Shown: positions 1 to 8,340 of the stretch, in pieces
Numbering within the stretch: position 1 is the stretch's first letter
Layout: each line of letters opens with the position of its first letter
Origin: JAIVJM01 sp963816985
Lineage (GTDB): Bacteria; Acidobacteriota; Blastocatellia; Pyrinomonadales; Pyrinomonadaceae
Length of the DNA stretch: 64,000 bases
Reading direction: 5' to 3'
NCBI GenBank assembly: GCA_963816985.1
Contig: CAWFMF010000004.1
Span: forward strand, 124,001 to 188,000
The notes under the pieces: model-generated
What the model saw: the letters and a program-made list of their open reading frames with translations, nothing else
The model's database searches: none
What the model was told of the DNA's origin: nothing
Position numbers and translations under genes: made by a program

Positions 1-2
1 AG

Positions 3-308
3 CCGAAGGACGACTCCATCACGGTCTCGGAGTGGCTCGCCTACGGCGTCGAGCGCGTGCCTGCGCTCCACGCCGAAGTCGAGAAGCAACTCGCCGAGAT
101 GCGCGCGGGCCGCGCCCAGACCACAACGCTCGAAGCAGGCGCGACGCAGACCAAAGTCGTCGTCTTCTCGGCGCGCGGCGGCGGCGACGCGAAGTCCGAC
201 GGCGCGAAGGGACTCGCCCTCGCCGCCAACGCCGTCCGGGCGCAACAGCCCTCGCTCTTCGACTTCGCACGACGGCGGCGCGCGACCGTCCTTGTCAGAA
301 GGCAATAG
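3..308 (+). CDS. C-terminal fragment of a caspase-like (peptidase C14 family) protein, partial
   Basis: The frame is open from the window edge to a TAG at 306-308, giving about 101 residues of C-terminus. The opening residues (DDSITVSEWLAYGVERVPAL) and the closing run (QQPSLFDFARRRRATVLVRR) resemble the tail that follows the caspase domain in acidobacterial peptidase C14 proteins, where an EWL-Y-VERVP segment precedes a QxPxxF ending. The catalytic His/Cys domain would lie upstream, outside the window, so family membership is an inference from tail similarity recalled from memory. It could instead be the end of another secreted or signalling protein. Codon use matches the neighbouring genes. 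Confidence 0.5.
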   Translation, partial: PKDDSITVSEWLAYGVERVPALHAEVEKQLAEMRAGRAQTTTLEAGATQTKVVVFSARGGGDAKSDGAKGLALAANAVRAQQPSLFDFARRRRATVLVRRQ

Positions 309-319
309 GATGTAGGCGT

Positions 320-545
320 CCCCGCCCTGAAAGGGCGGAAGATAATAGCCGGGGGCAAGCAAACGAAGTTTGCGACGCCCCCGCTGACGCGAAGAAATGA
401 GTCCGACCCTGAAGGGGTCGCACCTCAACGCGGCGGTGCGACCCCTTCAGGGTCGGGATTGTTTCTTGTCCATTCCGGGGGCGGCGTTCAGTCGCTCACG
501 CTCCTTCACTCTGCCCCCGGCTATTATCTTCATCCCCTGCGGGGA
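320..545. repeat. Nested palindromic element (two concentric inverted repeats)
   Basis: An outer perfect 20-bp inverted repeat pairs 338-357 with 512-531. Inside it a perfect 21-bp inverted repeat pairs 403-423 with 436-456 across a 12-base loop. Short GC hairpins flank both ends (CCCGCCCTGAAAGGGCGG near 321 and CCCCTGCGGGG near 534). No convincing gene lies in this 314-bp gap. The layout looks like a REP- or MITE-like mobile palindrome rather than a simple terminator. No second copy was seen in the window. Confidence 0.7.
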
Positions 546-622
546 TGTTTCTCCGCCTTGCCCTCTTCCACTTTTGAAACTATCTTTCCCCGTGTTTTCA
601 TTCCTCAAGCGGTGGCGGGGCG

Positions 623-1090
623 ATGACGAACGAGGAGATCGCGCGGAGGTTCGAGCGGCTGGCGTTGCTGATGGAGATTCGCGGCGACGACCGCTACCGC
701 GTGCGCTCGTACCGGAACGCCGCCGAGACCATCGAGACGTGGCCGACGCCGCTCCGGCGCATCGCCGACGAGGAGGGCATCAAGGGCTTGCAGACGCTCC
801 CCGGCGTCGGCAAGGCCATCAGCGGCAAGATCGTCGAACTGCTTGAGCGCGGGACGTTCGAGGCTTGGGAGAAGTTGACGGAGGAGACGCCCGCGACCGT
901 CCTCGACCTCCTCAAAGTCGAAGGCGTCGGCTTGAAGACCGCCGCCGCGCTCCACCAGCAGTTCAAGATTTCCTCGCTCCGAGACCTGCGGCAGTTCGTC
1001 GAAGGCGGCGGCCTCGAACTCCTCGACGGCGTCGGCGAGAAGACCGCCGAGCGCATCGGCGCGAGCGTCAAAAGACTCACACGCGATTGA
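623..1090 (+). CDS. Helix-hairpin-helix protein resembling the N-terminal part of PolX DNA polymerase
   Basis: The 155-residue product matches the start of bacterial family X polymerases: an N-terminal lyase-like helical region (about 1-55, NEEIARRFERLALLMEIRG and RVRSYRNAAETI) and three helix-hairpin-helix DNA-binding motifs (LPGVGKAISGKI near 59-70, VEGVGLKTAAAL near 99-110, LDGVGEKTAERI near 134-145). Full PolX proteins are about 570 residues with a nucleotidyltransferase core and a PHP exonuclease, and both are absent here. The stop is clean and no polymerase sequence follows. It is either a stand-alone DNA-binding protein or a truncated relic. A purine-rich stretch (GGTGGCGGGG) precedes the ATG. 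Confidence 0.75.
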   Translation: MTNEEIARRFERLALLMEIRGDDRYRVRSYRNAAETIETWPTPLRRIADEEGIKGLQTLPGVGKAISGKIVELLERGTFEAWEKLTEETPATVLDLLKVEGVGLKTAAALHQQFKISSLRDLRQFVEGGGLELLDGVGEKTAERIGASVKRLTRD

Positions 1091-1095
1091 GAAAA

Positions 1096-1169
1096 ACAGT
1101 ACCGCGAGCGGTAGCGAGCGGGTTGAGCATCATCCGCGTCAACCCGCTCGCTACCGCTCGCGGTACTGT
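1096..1169. repeat. Dispersed palindrome family, copy 1
   Basis: A perfect 31-bp inverted repeat (1096-1126 with 1139-1169) with a 12-base loop lies between two convergent genes. Each arm carries the core CCGCGAGCGGTAGCGAGCGG. The same arm recurs at 23557-23635, and a diverged form occurs at 36660-36735. In this position it could end transcription in both directions, but the multi-copy nature suggests a REP-like element. Confidence 0.85.
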
Positions 1170-1191
1170 CTCCCTTGCCCTTTGCCTTCCT

Positions 1192-1890
1192 TTAGAGCGC
1201 GGGCCTGTTCATCCGGCGCATCTTGTCGCGGTGGCGTTTGCGCTTCTTGTGCTTGGCGCTTCCCCAGATGGTGCGCGCGCCGCCGCCGGCCTCGCGGATG
1301 TCGGCGTAGCAGCCGGGCAAGACATGGAAGGGCTCTTCGGTCAGACCGAGGTGATCGAACTTGCGCGAGCGTGGCGGCCAGTTGTGCTCGTACCATTCGG
1401 GGTAGACGAAGTCGCAGACGACAACGCCGTCTATCTTGTAGTGCTCACACTGGACGGCGTCGCAGACCTCGTAGAAGTAGCCGCGCTCGCGCCGCCCGCG
1501 CCCCGCCGGGCGGTAGGCGTAGAGGTTGACCGCCGGGTCAACGAGCATCTCCAGAATCTCGTGGCTCAGCGTGTCGCTGATCGTCCCGTCCTCGCGCATG
1601 TCGTCTTTGGCGAAGATGGTGGCGATGGGGCTGCCGTCCGAGTGGAAGTGGTAGCCCATGTATCCGGCGTCGTCTTCGGAGGACGCCTCGTCCACGACGA
1701 TGATCTGGTAGGCGTGGCGCGGGATGCGCTTCTCGGCGAAGACTATCTGCGCGCCGATGCCCCAGGCGGGTTGGAAGTGCTCAGTGACCTGCCTTTGGAG
1801 CGAGGAGATCATCGCGACCACGTCGAGGTCGCCGAGAATCGTCGAGTCGTTCTTGATGGCAATGAGAGGGTTTGCGCGTGAGTGCCGCAT
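1192..1890 (-). CDS. Hypothetical protein with a HExxE zincin-like motif
   Basis: The product has 232 residues and no named function I can assign. Residues 106-119 contain TLSHEILEMLVDP, with His110-Glu111 and Glu114 placed as in some short zinc-metallopeptidase helices. The next region is rich in Tyr, Cys and His (GYFYEVCDAVQCEHY), which could supply a further ligand. No signal peptide is visible, and the C-terminus is strongly basic (KHKKRKRHRDKMRR). A GGAGAG ribosome site precedes the ATG. The ORF ends convergent with the HhH gene across the palindrome at 1096. Peptidase activity is only a possibility, because a full HExxH is absent. Confidence 0.7.
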   Translation of the reverse strand: MRHSRANPLIAIKNDSTILGDLDVVAMISSLQRQVTEHFQPAWGIGAQIVFAEKRIPRHAYQIIVVDEASSEDDAGYMGYHFHSDGSPIATIFAKDDMREDGTISDTLSHEILEMLVDPAVNLYAYRPAGRGRRERGYFYEVCDAVQCEHYKIDGVVVCDFVYPEWYEHNWPPRSRKFDHLGLTEEPFHVLPGCYADIREAGGGARTIWGSAKHKKRKRHRDKMRRMNRPAL

Positions 1891-1974
1891 GGGGGTTCTC
1901 TCCGTTCGATTTTTTTTAAAGTCGCCGGTGAGGTTTCGGGGTTCAGATAAAGCGGTCGCCGCTTCGACGCCGCG

Positions 1975-3714
1975 TCACTTCCCTTCGCTCGTCCGCTTGA
2001 CGATGAGGAGCGTGATGTCGTCCACGGCGGGCGTGCCCTGCGCGAAGGTCGAGAGCGCGGCCTCGATCTTGTCGCGGATGCCCGCCGCCGAGCGGTCTAT
2101 GTTCTGCGTGATGACCTGTTCGAGCCGTGCCGTGCCGAACTCTTCGCCCTTCGGGTTCTGCGTCTCGGTCACGCCGTCGGAGTAGGCCACCAGCACGTCG
2201 CCGACCTGAAGCTGCGTGCGCCCCTCGCGGTAAACCGCGTCGGGCATGATGCCGAGCGGGAGTCCGCCCGCGCCCAACTGTTCGAGCGTGCCCTCGGCGT
2301 GCGCGATGAGCGGCGGGTTGTGGCCCGCGTTGATGAAGGAGAGCGAGCCGGTCAGGGGGTCAACCTCGGCGTAGAAGAGCGTCACGAAGCGGTTGGCGGG
2401 CGTGTTGTCGGCGAGGTAGCGGTTGACCGCGCCGATGGTCTCGGTGAGCGGGCGGCACGAAGTGACCTGCGCGTGCACCGCCGCGTGCAGCGATGACATC
2501 AGGAGCGCGGCGCTCGTCCCCTTGCCCGAAACGTCTCCGAGCGCGACGACAAGCCGCCCGTCGGGGCAGAAGATGAAGTCGTAGTAGTCGCCGCCGATTT
2601 CGTAAGAGGGGAAGCTGATGCCTTGCAGCTCGAAGCCGGGCACGACGGGCGGCGAGGTCGGCTGGAAGCGCTGCTGAATCTCGCGCGCCAGTTGCAGCTC
2701 TCGCGCGTAGCTCTCCTGTTCGAGATGCTCTTCCAAAAGCCGCGCGTTCTCGACGCGGATGGCGGCGACCGAGCCGAGCGTCGTCAGGACTTTCAGGTGG
2801 TCTTCCGAGAAACGCGACTCCGTCAGCGGCGAGTCGGCGTAGATCATCCCGAAGAGCGACGCGCCGACGCCGAGGGGGACGGCCAAGACCGAGCGGATGC
2901 CCTGAAAAGTCACCGTGCTCGACTTGAAGCGCGGGTCGTGCTGCGCGTCGGAAGTCAGGACGCTGCGTCCCTGATTGACGACCTCTTCGATGATGGTACG
3001 GCTCACTCGAACCTCTCCGACCTCGCCCTGCCGGTCGCGCAATTCGGCGACGCGGACACGCAGTTCTTTGTCCGTGCCCTCACGCAGCAGAATCAAACAA
3101 CGCTCGGCGGGGACGGCCTCGAAGACGAGCCGCGCAATCTGGCGGAGCGTCTCGTCGAGCGTGGCCGAGGCGAGGAGCGTGACGCCGACCTTGCTGATGA
3201 GCGCGAGGAGGTCGCCCTGCTCGATGCTGCGCTCCGGCGCGCTGACGGCGGAGGAGACGTGACGCCCGGAGGTCTGCGTGCGCGCGCCCTCGATGGCTTC
3301 GAGGAGCCCGGAAGTGGTGCGGTGCGCCGAGTCGAAGGCGATGGTCGCTTCGGGGACGAGAGCGTCGCCGGCGTCTTCCTCATCCTCGATGGTCGCCGAC
3401 CCGGCAAGCTCGCCCGCCGTGACGGCGATGTCCTTGAAGACGATCTCGGTCTCGCCTATCTGGATGCGCCCGCCGGTCGTGAGCGGGATGGCGGCCTCGG
3501 CCCGCGAGCCGTTGTAGTAAGTGCCGTTGGCCGAGCCGAGGTCTTGGAGGATGTACTCGTCGCCCTCGCGCCGCACCTCGGCGTGGACGCGCGAGGCGAA
3601 GGGGTCGGCCAGACACAGGTCGTTGCGCGCCGAGCGCCCGATGGTGATGCGTAAGCGGCCCAGAGGATAAATGTCCGGCGCGCGGTCGGAGTAGTTGACG
3701 ACAAGCTCAGGCAT
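1975..3714 (-). CDS. FHA-GAF-SpoIIE protein: PPM-type serine phosphatase
   Basis: The product has 579 residues and three domains. An N-terminal FHA phosphothreonine-binding domain covers about 5-100 (TIGRSARNDL, SRVHAE, GSANGTYYNG). A GAF sensor domain covers about 165-325. A C-terminal SpoIIE/PP2C phosphatase covers about 345-575, with metal-binding aspartates in GGDYYDF, GDVSGKG and YSDGVTE. Proteins of this layout dephosphorylate partner proteins such as anti-sigma antagonists in response to signals. It is last in a minus-strand signalling cluster that also contains a Ser/Thr kinase and two other FHA genes, so it may act as the opposing phosphatase. No Shine-Dalgarno sequence precedes the ATG, which lies just beyond a heptamer hairpin. 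Confidence 0.93.
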   Translation of the reverse strand: MPELVVNYSDRAPDIYPLGRLRITIGRSARNDLCLADPFASRVHAEVRREGDEYILQDLGSANGTYYNGSRAEAAIPLTTGGRIQIGETEIVFKDIAVTAGELAGSATIEDEEDAGDALVPEATIAFDSAHRTTSGLLEAIEGARTQTSGRHVSSAVSAPERSIEQGDLLALISKVGVTLLASATLDETLRQIARLVFEAVPAERCLILLREGTDKELRVRVAELRDRQGEVGEVRVSRTIIEEVVNQGRSVLTSDAQHDPRFKSSTVTFQGIRSVLAVPLGVGASLFGMIYADSPLTESRFSEDHLKVLTTLGSVAAIRVENARLLEEHLEQESYARELQLAREIQQRFQPTSPPVVPGFELQGISFPSYEIGGDYYDFIFCPDGRLVVALGDVSGKGTSAALLMSSLHAAVHAQVTSCRPLTETIGAVNRYLADNTPANRFVTLFYAEVDPLTGSLSFINAGHNPPLIAHAEGTLEQLGAGGLPLGIMPDAVYREGRTQLQVGDVLVAYSDGVTETQNPKGEEFGTARLEQVITQNIDRSAAGIRDKIEAALSTFAQGTPAVDDITLLIVKRTSEGK

Positions 3715-3721
3715 AGTCGAA

Positions 3722-3803
3722 GTGATGAATGATGAATGCGGAGTGATGAATGAAAGACAAGTTGTTTTTATTCATCATTCATCATTCCGCATTCATCATT
3801 ATC
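3722..3803. repeat. Heptamer-repeat hairpin (GATGAAT type)
   Basis: Tandem 7-bp units GATGAAT form a left arm (3728-3753) that pairs with 3775-3800 with one mismatch in 26 bp. The right arm overlaps the stop codon of the upstream minus-strand gene, and the left end lies a few bases before the start of the next gene. Confidence 0.85.
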
Positions 3804-5601
3804 TTTGCAGTCTGTCGAACTCGCGTTCGAGTTGTTTCGCGCGCGCGCGGGCTTGCTCGGCGAACTGGCCGCGTTGCGCGCTCTGGAAGAGTTGCAGGGC
3901 GGCGACTATCTCGGCGCGCTTGAGGCTGCGGAGGTCGCGGCCTTCGACCATGCCGAGGCCGAGGTAGTAGTGCGCGTCCGGGTTGTTGCCCGCCGCGCGG
4001 AACTCTCCGAGGGCCGCCGAGCGGTTCGACGACCAAAGCTCCGTGCCGCGCCGGTAGTGCTCGGCGGGCGTCGAGGCGGCGGGCCGCGAAGGGGTCGGCG
4101 CGGGTGGCGGCGTCGGCGCGGGAGTCGGCGCGGGAGTGGCGACGTTGGCGTTCGGCTGCGCGACGTTGGCGTTCTCGTCCGCGCCCGGTTCGTTCGTGCG
4201 CGCCTGCTCGCTCGCGTTCTTCTGGCCGGGCGTGGGCGTGGGCTGCGCCGCGAGTTCGGCGAGACGTTGACGCGCGGCGCTTGCCACTTCCGCCGACGGG
4301 GCGGACGTGAGCCGCTGGTAGACGGCGCGGGCCTCTTCGGCGCGGCCCGAACGCGAGAGCGCGTCGGCGTAGGAGAGGAGGTCGGTCGGGTCTGCCGCCG
4401 ACTCGCCGACGAGCGCGATGAGTCGGCGGTAGCTCTCGGCGGCGTCGCGCGAGAGACCTTCGGCGAACTGCGCGGAGGCGAGTTGCCGCCACGCGGTGAA
4501 GTCGTTCGGGTCGTTCTGCGTGACGGCGCGGAACTCCTCGATGGCCTCGCCGCGCGCGCCGCTCTCCAAATATATTTCGCCGAGCCGACGGTGCGCGCGC
4601 GTGTTCGCCGGGTCAATCGCGTTCGCCTCGCGCAGCCGCGCGAGCGCCTCGTCCATCTGGCCGGAGGCGAGGAACGATTCGGCCTCGGCGAGCTTCGCGT
4701 CGAAGAGCTGCTTACTGTCGGGCGGGACTTCGGTCGGCGTCTCTGTGTTCGTCACTTCGGGCGCGGGCCGTTGGAGGTAACGGATGGCGAGCCACCCGGC
4801 GGCGACGGTCACGGCGAGCGCGGCGACGCAGGCGGCGACGACGTAAGGCCAGAGGCGTCGGCGTCGGGCCTGCACGGGCGGCGGAGTCTGCGGGGGGTGA
4901 ACGGGCGTTGCGGAAGATGAAGGAGGAGCTTCCGCGCCGTCAACGAATTCGAGGGAGATGCCGTCGCTCGCGGGCGCGTGTGCGACGTGCGCGTTAGCCG
5001 TCGCTGTCTCGGCTTGCGCCGAAGTCCGCGCGGGCCGTGGGCCGAGGACGGTCAGCTCTTCGTCATGCTCGTGGGTGAAGGACGGGACGGTCTGCATCCC
5101 GAAGTCGCCGCCGTTCTCGGAGACTTCGGAGTGGATGGCGGGGGCGGTGTCGTGCGTCTCTTCAATCTCGGAGGTGTCCTGCGCGTCGTCTTCGCCGTCG
5201 CGTCCGAGCGAGGACTCGAAGCGTGCGAACTCGTCGGCGAGCGCGCCGCCGGGTCCGGGGTGGATGAGCGTCGTCGCGCCGTCCGCGCCGTCGTCGGCGG
5301 CGGTGGTCGGCGAAGCTGGTCTGGACATCTGCTGCGTGCGCAGAAGGTGGTCGAGGTCTGCGCGGTTGACGCGGCCCGTGTCGGCGGCTGAAGGGAGTTG
5401 GTTGTCTTCGGAGCCGAGCCCGTCGGTGGTGCGCACGGCGTCGCCGCCGAGCGGGACGGTCGCGGCCTGCGGCGAGACTTCGCCCGTGCCTTCGCCATCG
5501 CCTGCCGAGGCGCGGAGCGGCGCTCCGCAGCGGCGACAATATCGCGCGCCGGGGTGCGTCTCCGCTCCGCAACTGGGACAAGGCTTGTTCATCCGTTTCA
5601 C
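3799..5601 (-). CDS. Zinc-ribbon membrane protein with TPR repeats
   Basis: The product has 600 residues. It opens with a four-cysteine zinc ribbon (CPSCGAETHPGARYCRRCG, about 8-26), followed by a long acidic, Ser/Thr-rich linker. A single membrane helix lies near 248-272 (YVVAACVAALAVTVAAGWLA). Beyond it is a tetratricopeptide region (about 300-470), a Pro/Thr-rich low-complexity spacer and a further helical repeat block at the end. TPRs bind partner proteins, here presumably on the far side of the membrane from the zinc ribbon. The start overlaps the stop of the RDD gene by 4 bases (ATGA), so the two are probably translationally coupled. Its role in the FHA/kinase cluster is unknown. Confidence 0.88.
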   Translation of the reverse strand: MKRMNKPCPSCGAETHPGARYCRRCGAPLRASAGDGEGTGEVSPQAATVPLGGDAVRTTDGLGSEDNQLPSAADTGRVNRADLDHLLRTQQMSRPASPTTAADDGADGATTLIHPGPGGALADEFARFESSLGRDGEDDAQDTSEIEETHDTAPAIHSEVSENGGDFGMQTVPSFTHEHDEELTVLGPRPARTSAQAETATANAHVAHAPASDGISLEFVDGAEAPPSSSATPVHPPQTPPPVQARRRRLWPYVVAACVAALAVTVAAGWLAIRYLQRPAPEVTNTETPTEVPPDSKQLFDAKLAEAESFLASGQMDEALARLREANAIDPANTRAHRRLGEIYLESGARGEAIEEFRAVTQNDPNDFTAWRQLASAQFAEGLSRDAAESYRRLIALVGESAADPTDLLSYADALSRSGRAEEARAVYQRLTSAPSAEVASAARQRLAELAAQPTPTPGQKNASEQARTNEPGADENANVAQPNANVATPAPTPAPTPPPAPTPSRPAASTPAEHYRRGTELWSSNRSAALGEFRAAGNNPDAHYYLGLGMVEGRDLRSLKRAEIVAALQLFQSAQRGQFAEQARARAKQLEREFDRLQR

Positions 5602-6182
5602 ACGTCGCCGGGGGCTTCGGTTCCGACGGGCCGCGCTGAAGCGGCGCGCGTGCCCGCGACGCCTCGGCTGCGGACGACGACAGTCCCGGCCAGAAGGTCA
5701 TGGAGCGCGCGCCCCTCGGCGTTGAAGGCCGCGAGGAGGAATCCGGCCCCGAAAGTCAGGAGCGTCAGAGGGTATCCGGCGAGGTGGCGCAGCAGCGCGC
5801 GCCCGAAGCTCAGAGGCACGCCGTCGCGGCGCTCGATGCGCAGGCCCGCGACCCACTTGCCGAGCGTGCGACCGCTGAGGCCCGCGAGCAGGATGTAGTT
5901 GATGGCGGCGACGGAGAGCGCCGCGACGTACCCGGTCGTCAGAAGAGCCGCGCTCCCGCGCACCCCGTCGCCCGAAAGGCGCGCGAGCAGAGTGGCGAAA
6001 GCGAGGACGCCGACGACGAGGATGTAGTCAATCAGGAGCGCGCCGCAGCGCAGGGCGAAGGGCGCGCGCAGCCGCTCGAAGTTCACCTCCGGCGCGCGGC
6101 GCGCGGCGGCGGCGTGGGCGGCGGTGGCGGCGCGCGGGGCGCGCGCCGACGAGGTCGGGGTTTGTTCTACTCGCACGGACAT
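5598..6182 (-). CDS. RDD family membrane protein
   Basis: The product has 194 residues with about four membrane helices. The family hallmark near the first helix is present (FALRCGALLIDYILVVGVLA, about residue 40), as is the later GRTLGKWVAGLRIERRDG loop typical of RDD proteins. The N-terminus is a short Ala/Arg-rich cytoplasmic extension. RDD proteins are poorly characterised; some act as ion antiporters. The last codons overlap the start of the TPR gene, which suggests an operon. No clear ribosome site precedes the ATG. Confidence 0.85.
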   Translation of the reverse strand: MSVRVEQTPTSSARAPRAATAAHAAAARRAPEVNFERLRAPFALRCGALLIDYILVVGVLAFATLLARLSGDGVRGSAALLTTGYVAALSVAAINYILLAGLSGRTLGKWVAGLRIERRDGVPLSFGRALLRHLAGYPLTLLTFGAGFLLAAFNAEGRALHDLLAGTVVVRSRGVAGTRAASARPVGTEAPGDV

Positions 6183-6189
6183 TCGATTT

Positions 6190-6282
6190 TAAAAGTCTGG
6201 GGTCTGGAGTCCGAGAGCTTTGAGTCGAGAGAGCAGGGATTTCATCTTCCCGTTCCGGACTGCGCGACTCAAGACTATACGA
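6190..6282. repeat. Degenerate heptamer-repeat region
   Basis: The 115-bp gap before the RDD start carries decayed 7-bp units (AGTCTGG, GGTCTGG, AGTCCGA, then GAGTCGA). A partial inverted counterpart (GCGACTCAAGACTA) lies near 6263-6276. It resembles the hairpin at 49269-49357 after mutational decay. Confidence 0.5.
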
Positions 6283-6297
6283 CGTTCGGACGTAAAA

Positions 6298-8271
6298 CTA
6301 TCCAATTAAAAAATGGAGCGTGGTCTCGCCGAGGCGCAGGCGGTCGCCGTTCTCTAAGGGTCGCGGCTGGCGCGGGCCGAGCTTCACGGCGTCGTTGACG
6401 ACCGTCCCGTTGACCGAGCCGAGGTCTTCGACGAGGAACGTGTCGCCCTGCCGCCAGATGCGCGCGTGGCGGCGAGAGATTTTCGTTTCGGGGTCGAAGC
6501 GCGAGAGGTCAACGTCGGGGAAGATGTTCGACTGCGGGTCGGTGCGCCCGACGAGGTTCGACTCCTTCTGAAGCGGGAACGTCCCGGCCTCGATCTCGGT
6601 CGTGCCCGCGACGATGAGCTTCGCGGTGGCGCGCGCGGCGCGCACCGAGGCGCTGGCGGCGGCGATGGGCTGGCGCGCGCCGCAGTGCGCGCAGAACACG
6701 TCGTCGCCCGCGATGGTCTTGCCGCAGAAGCCGCAGTAGACCATCTCGACCGACAGCGTCGTCTTCACGTCGTGGCGTCCCGACTCGTGAATGTTCGCCG
6801 AGCCGTAAGTGACCGCGCCCGAACGCAAACGCTCCATGTGCATGATGAGCGCCTCGCGGAACTCACCGGCGGAGCGGAAGCGCGCCTCGGCGTTGTGCTC
6901 GGTCGCCCGTGTCAGGATGCGCTCCATCTCGTTCGAGAGCGCGGGGTTAATCTGGCGCGGGCGCGGGTACTTCGTGAAGTCGAAGATGAGGAGCGGGTTG
7001 TCCTGCGGGTCCGCGCCCGTCAGGAGGTGAAACATCGTCGCGCCCAGAGAGTACACGTCCGAGCGCGGCTCGACCTTGCCGCTGAAGAGTTCGGGCGGCG
7101 CGTAGCCCATCGTCCCGACCGCCGTGACGCCCTTCTCCTGCGGCGAGACCCAGCGCGCGATGCCGAAATCAATCAGCATGACGCGGCCCGTGTTGCCGTC
7201 AATCATCAGGTTCGCGGGCTTCAGGTCGCGGTAGATGATTTGCGGGCGGCGGTTGTGGAGGTAGTCGAGCACGTCGGCGACCTGCGCGCCCCAGTCGGTG
7301 ACGGTCAGCTCGTCAATGCGACCGCCGGGCGCGTTGCGGAGGCGCGCGAGGAAGTCGCCGCCGGAGATGTACTTCATGACGAGATAGAAGCGGCCCGACG
7401 CCTCGTCGTAGAAGTAGTCGTAGATGGTCGGGATCGAGGGGTGTTCGAGCGAGGCGAGGAGCATGGACTCGCGCTTGAAGTCGGCGACGGCCTTCTCGTG
7501 CTGCGACTCGTCGAGCTGCGACTGGATCATCTCCTTGACGGCGCGCGGCGCGTCGCCGAGGTTCCTGTCCTTCGCGTAGTAGACCGCGCCCATCCCGCCG
7601 CCGCCGATGCGGCGCACGATCTCGTAACGGCTGATGAGAATCGTCGAGGGTTCGAGCTGCTTGGCCGAGGCGCGTCGGCTGTCGCCGGTCTGGGAGCCGG
7701 TGCGCGGGGCGTAAGGGACTTCGCCGGTCGCGCGCGGCACGCGCTCGCCGTCATCGGCGGCTTCCTTATCGGCGGCGTCCTTCAAAGTCTCTTCGGGCGA
7801 GTGCCCGCCCGTCGTCGCGCCGAGCGGCGGCGTGGACTCGACGAGCGTCGCCGACTCGAACTGGTCGGGGGTGACGGCGGCGACGGGCGGCAGCATCTCT
7901 GACGAATCGGAGCCGGTGGCAGCGGCGGTCGCGGCGGCGGCCCCGCCGACGGACGAGGGCGGCGGCGACGGCTGCTGCCCGCCGTGCGACTCGATGATGG
8001 TCGGCTGAAACTCTTCGCTCGTCCCCTGCCCGCCCGGCATTTCGACGGCGGAAGTCTCGCCCTCCGAAGGCTCCTCGGTCTCGTCCTCCTGCACGAGGGC
8101 GGAAGACTCGCCCGGCGTCTGCGGCGCGTCGCTGTCTCCGCCGACGGGCGCACCGGCGCGCGCCGCCGCGACGGCTCCGAGGCTCGCCGCCGGTTGGGCG
8201 GCGAGCCCGCAGTTGCCGCAGAAGCGATCTTCAGGCGCGTTCTGCGCGCCGCAGTTGAGACAGGTCTGCAT
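6298..8271 (-). CDS. Zinc-ribbon Ser/Thr protein kinase with C-terminal FHA domain
   Basis: The product has 657 residues. An N-terminal zinc ribbon (CLNCGAQNAPEDRFCGNCG) is followed by a low-complexity acidic linker. A Hanks-type kinase covers about 212-480: glycine loop RIGGGGMGAVYYA, VAIK-like lysine in PRAVKEMIQ, catalytic loop YRDLKPANLM and LIDFGIARW. A second zinc ribbon (CGFCGKTIAGDDVFCAHCG) sits near 515-540. An FHA domain covers about 570-657 (VGRTDP, SRRHARI, GSVNGTVVN). There is no extracellular sensor and no membrane helix, so it is a cytoplasmic kinase that may bind its own phosphothreonines or those of neighbours. It is likely paired with the adjacent SpoIIE phosphatase. Confidence 0.95.
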   Translation of the reverse strand: MQTCLNCGAQNAPEDRFCGNCGLAAQPAASLGAVAAARAGAPVGGDSDAPQTPGESSALVQEDETEEPSEGETSAVEMPGGQGTSEEFQPTIIESHGGQQPSPPPSSVGGAAAATAAATGSDSSEMLPPVAAVTPDQFESATLVESTPPLGATTGGHSPEETLKDAADKEAADDGERVPRATGEVPYAPRTGSQTGDSRRASAKQLEPSTILISRYEIVRRIGGGGMGAVYYAKDRNLGDAPRAVKEMIQSQLDESQHEKAVADFKRESMLLASLEHPSIPTIYDYFYDEASGRFYLVMKYISGGDFLARLRNAPGGRIDELTVTDWGAQVADVLDYLHNRRPQIIYRDLKPANLMIDGNTGRVMLIDFGIARWVSPQEKGVTAVGTMGYAPPELFSGKVEPRSDVYSLGATMFHLLTGADPQDNPLLIFDFTKYPRPRQINPALSNEMERILTRATEHNAEARFRSAGEFREALIMHMERLRSGAVTYGSANIHESGRHDVKTTLSVEMVYCGFCGKTIAGDDVFCAHCGARQPIAAASASVRAARATAKLIVAGTTEIEAGTFPLQKESNLVGRTDPQSNIFPDVDLSRFDPETKISRRHARIWRQGDTFLVEDLGSVNGTVVNDAVKLGPRQPRPLENGDRLRLGETTLHFLIG

Positions 8272-8340
8272 CAGTCTTTCGAACTTAAAAATTCTTCGCG
8301 CGCCACTTAAAATTTTTCGCGCGGGGGCACGGGGGCCGAA

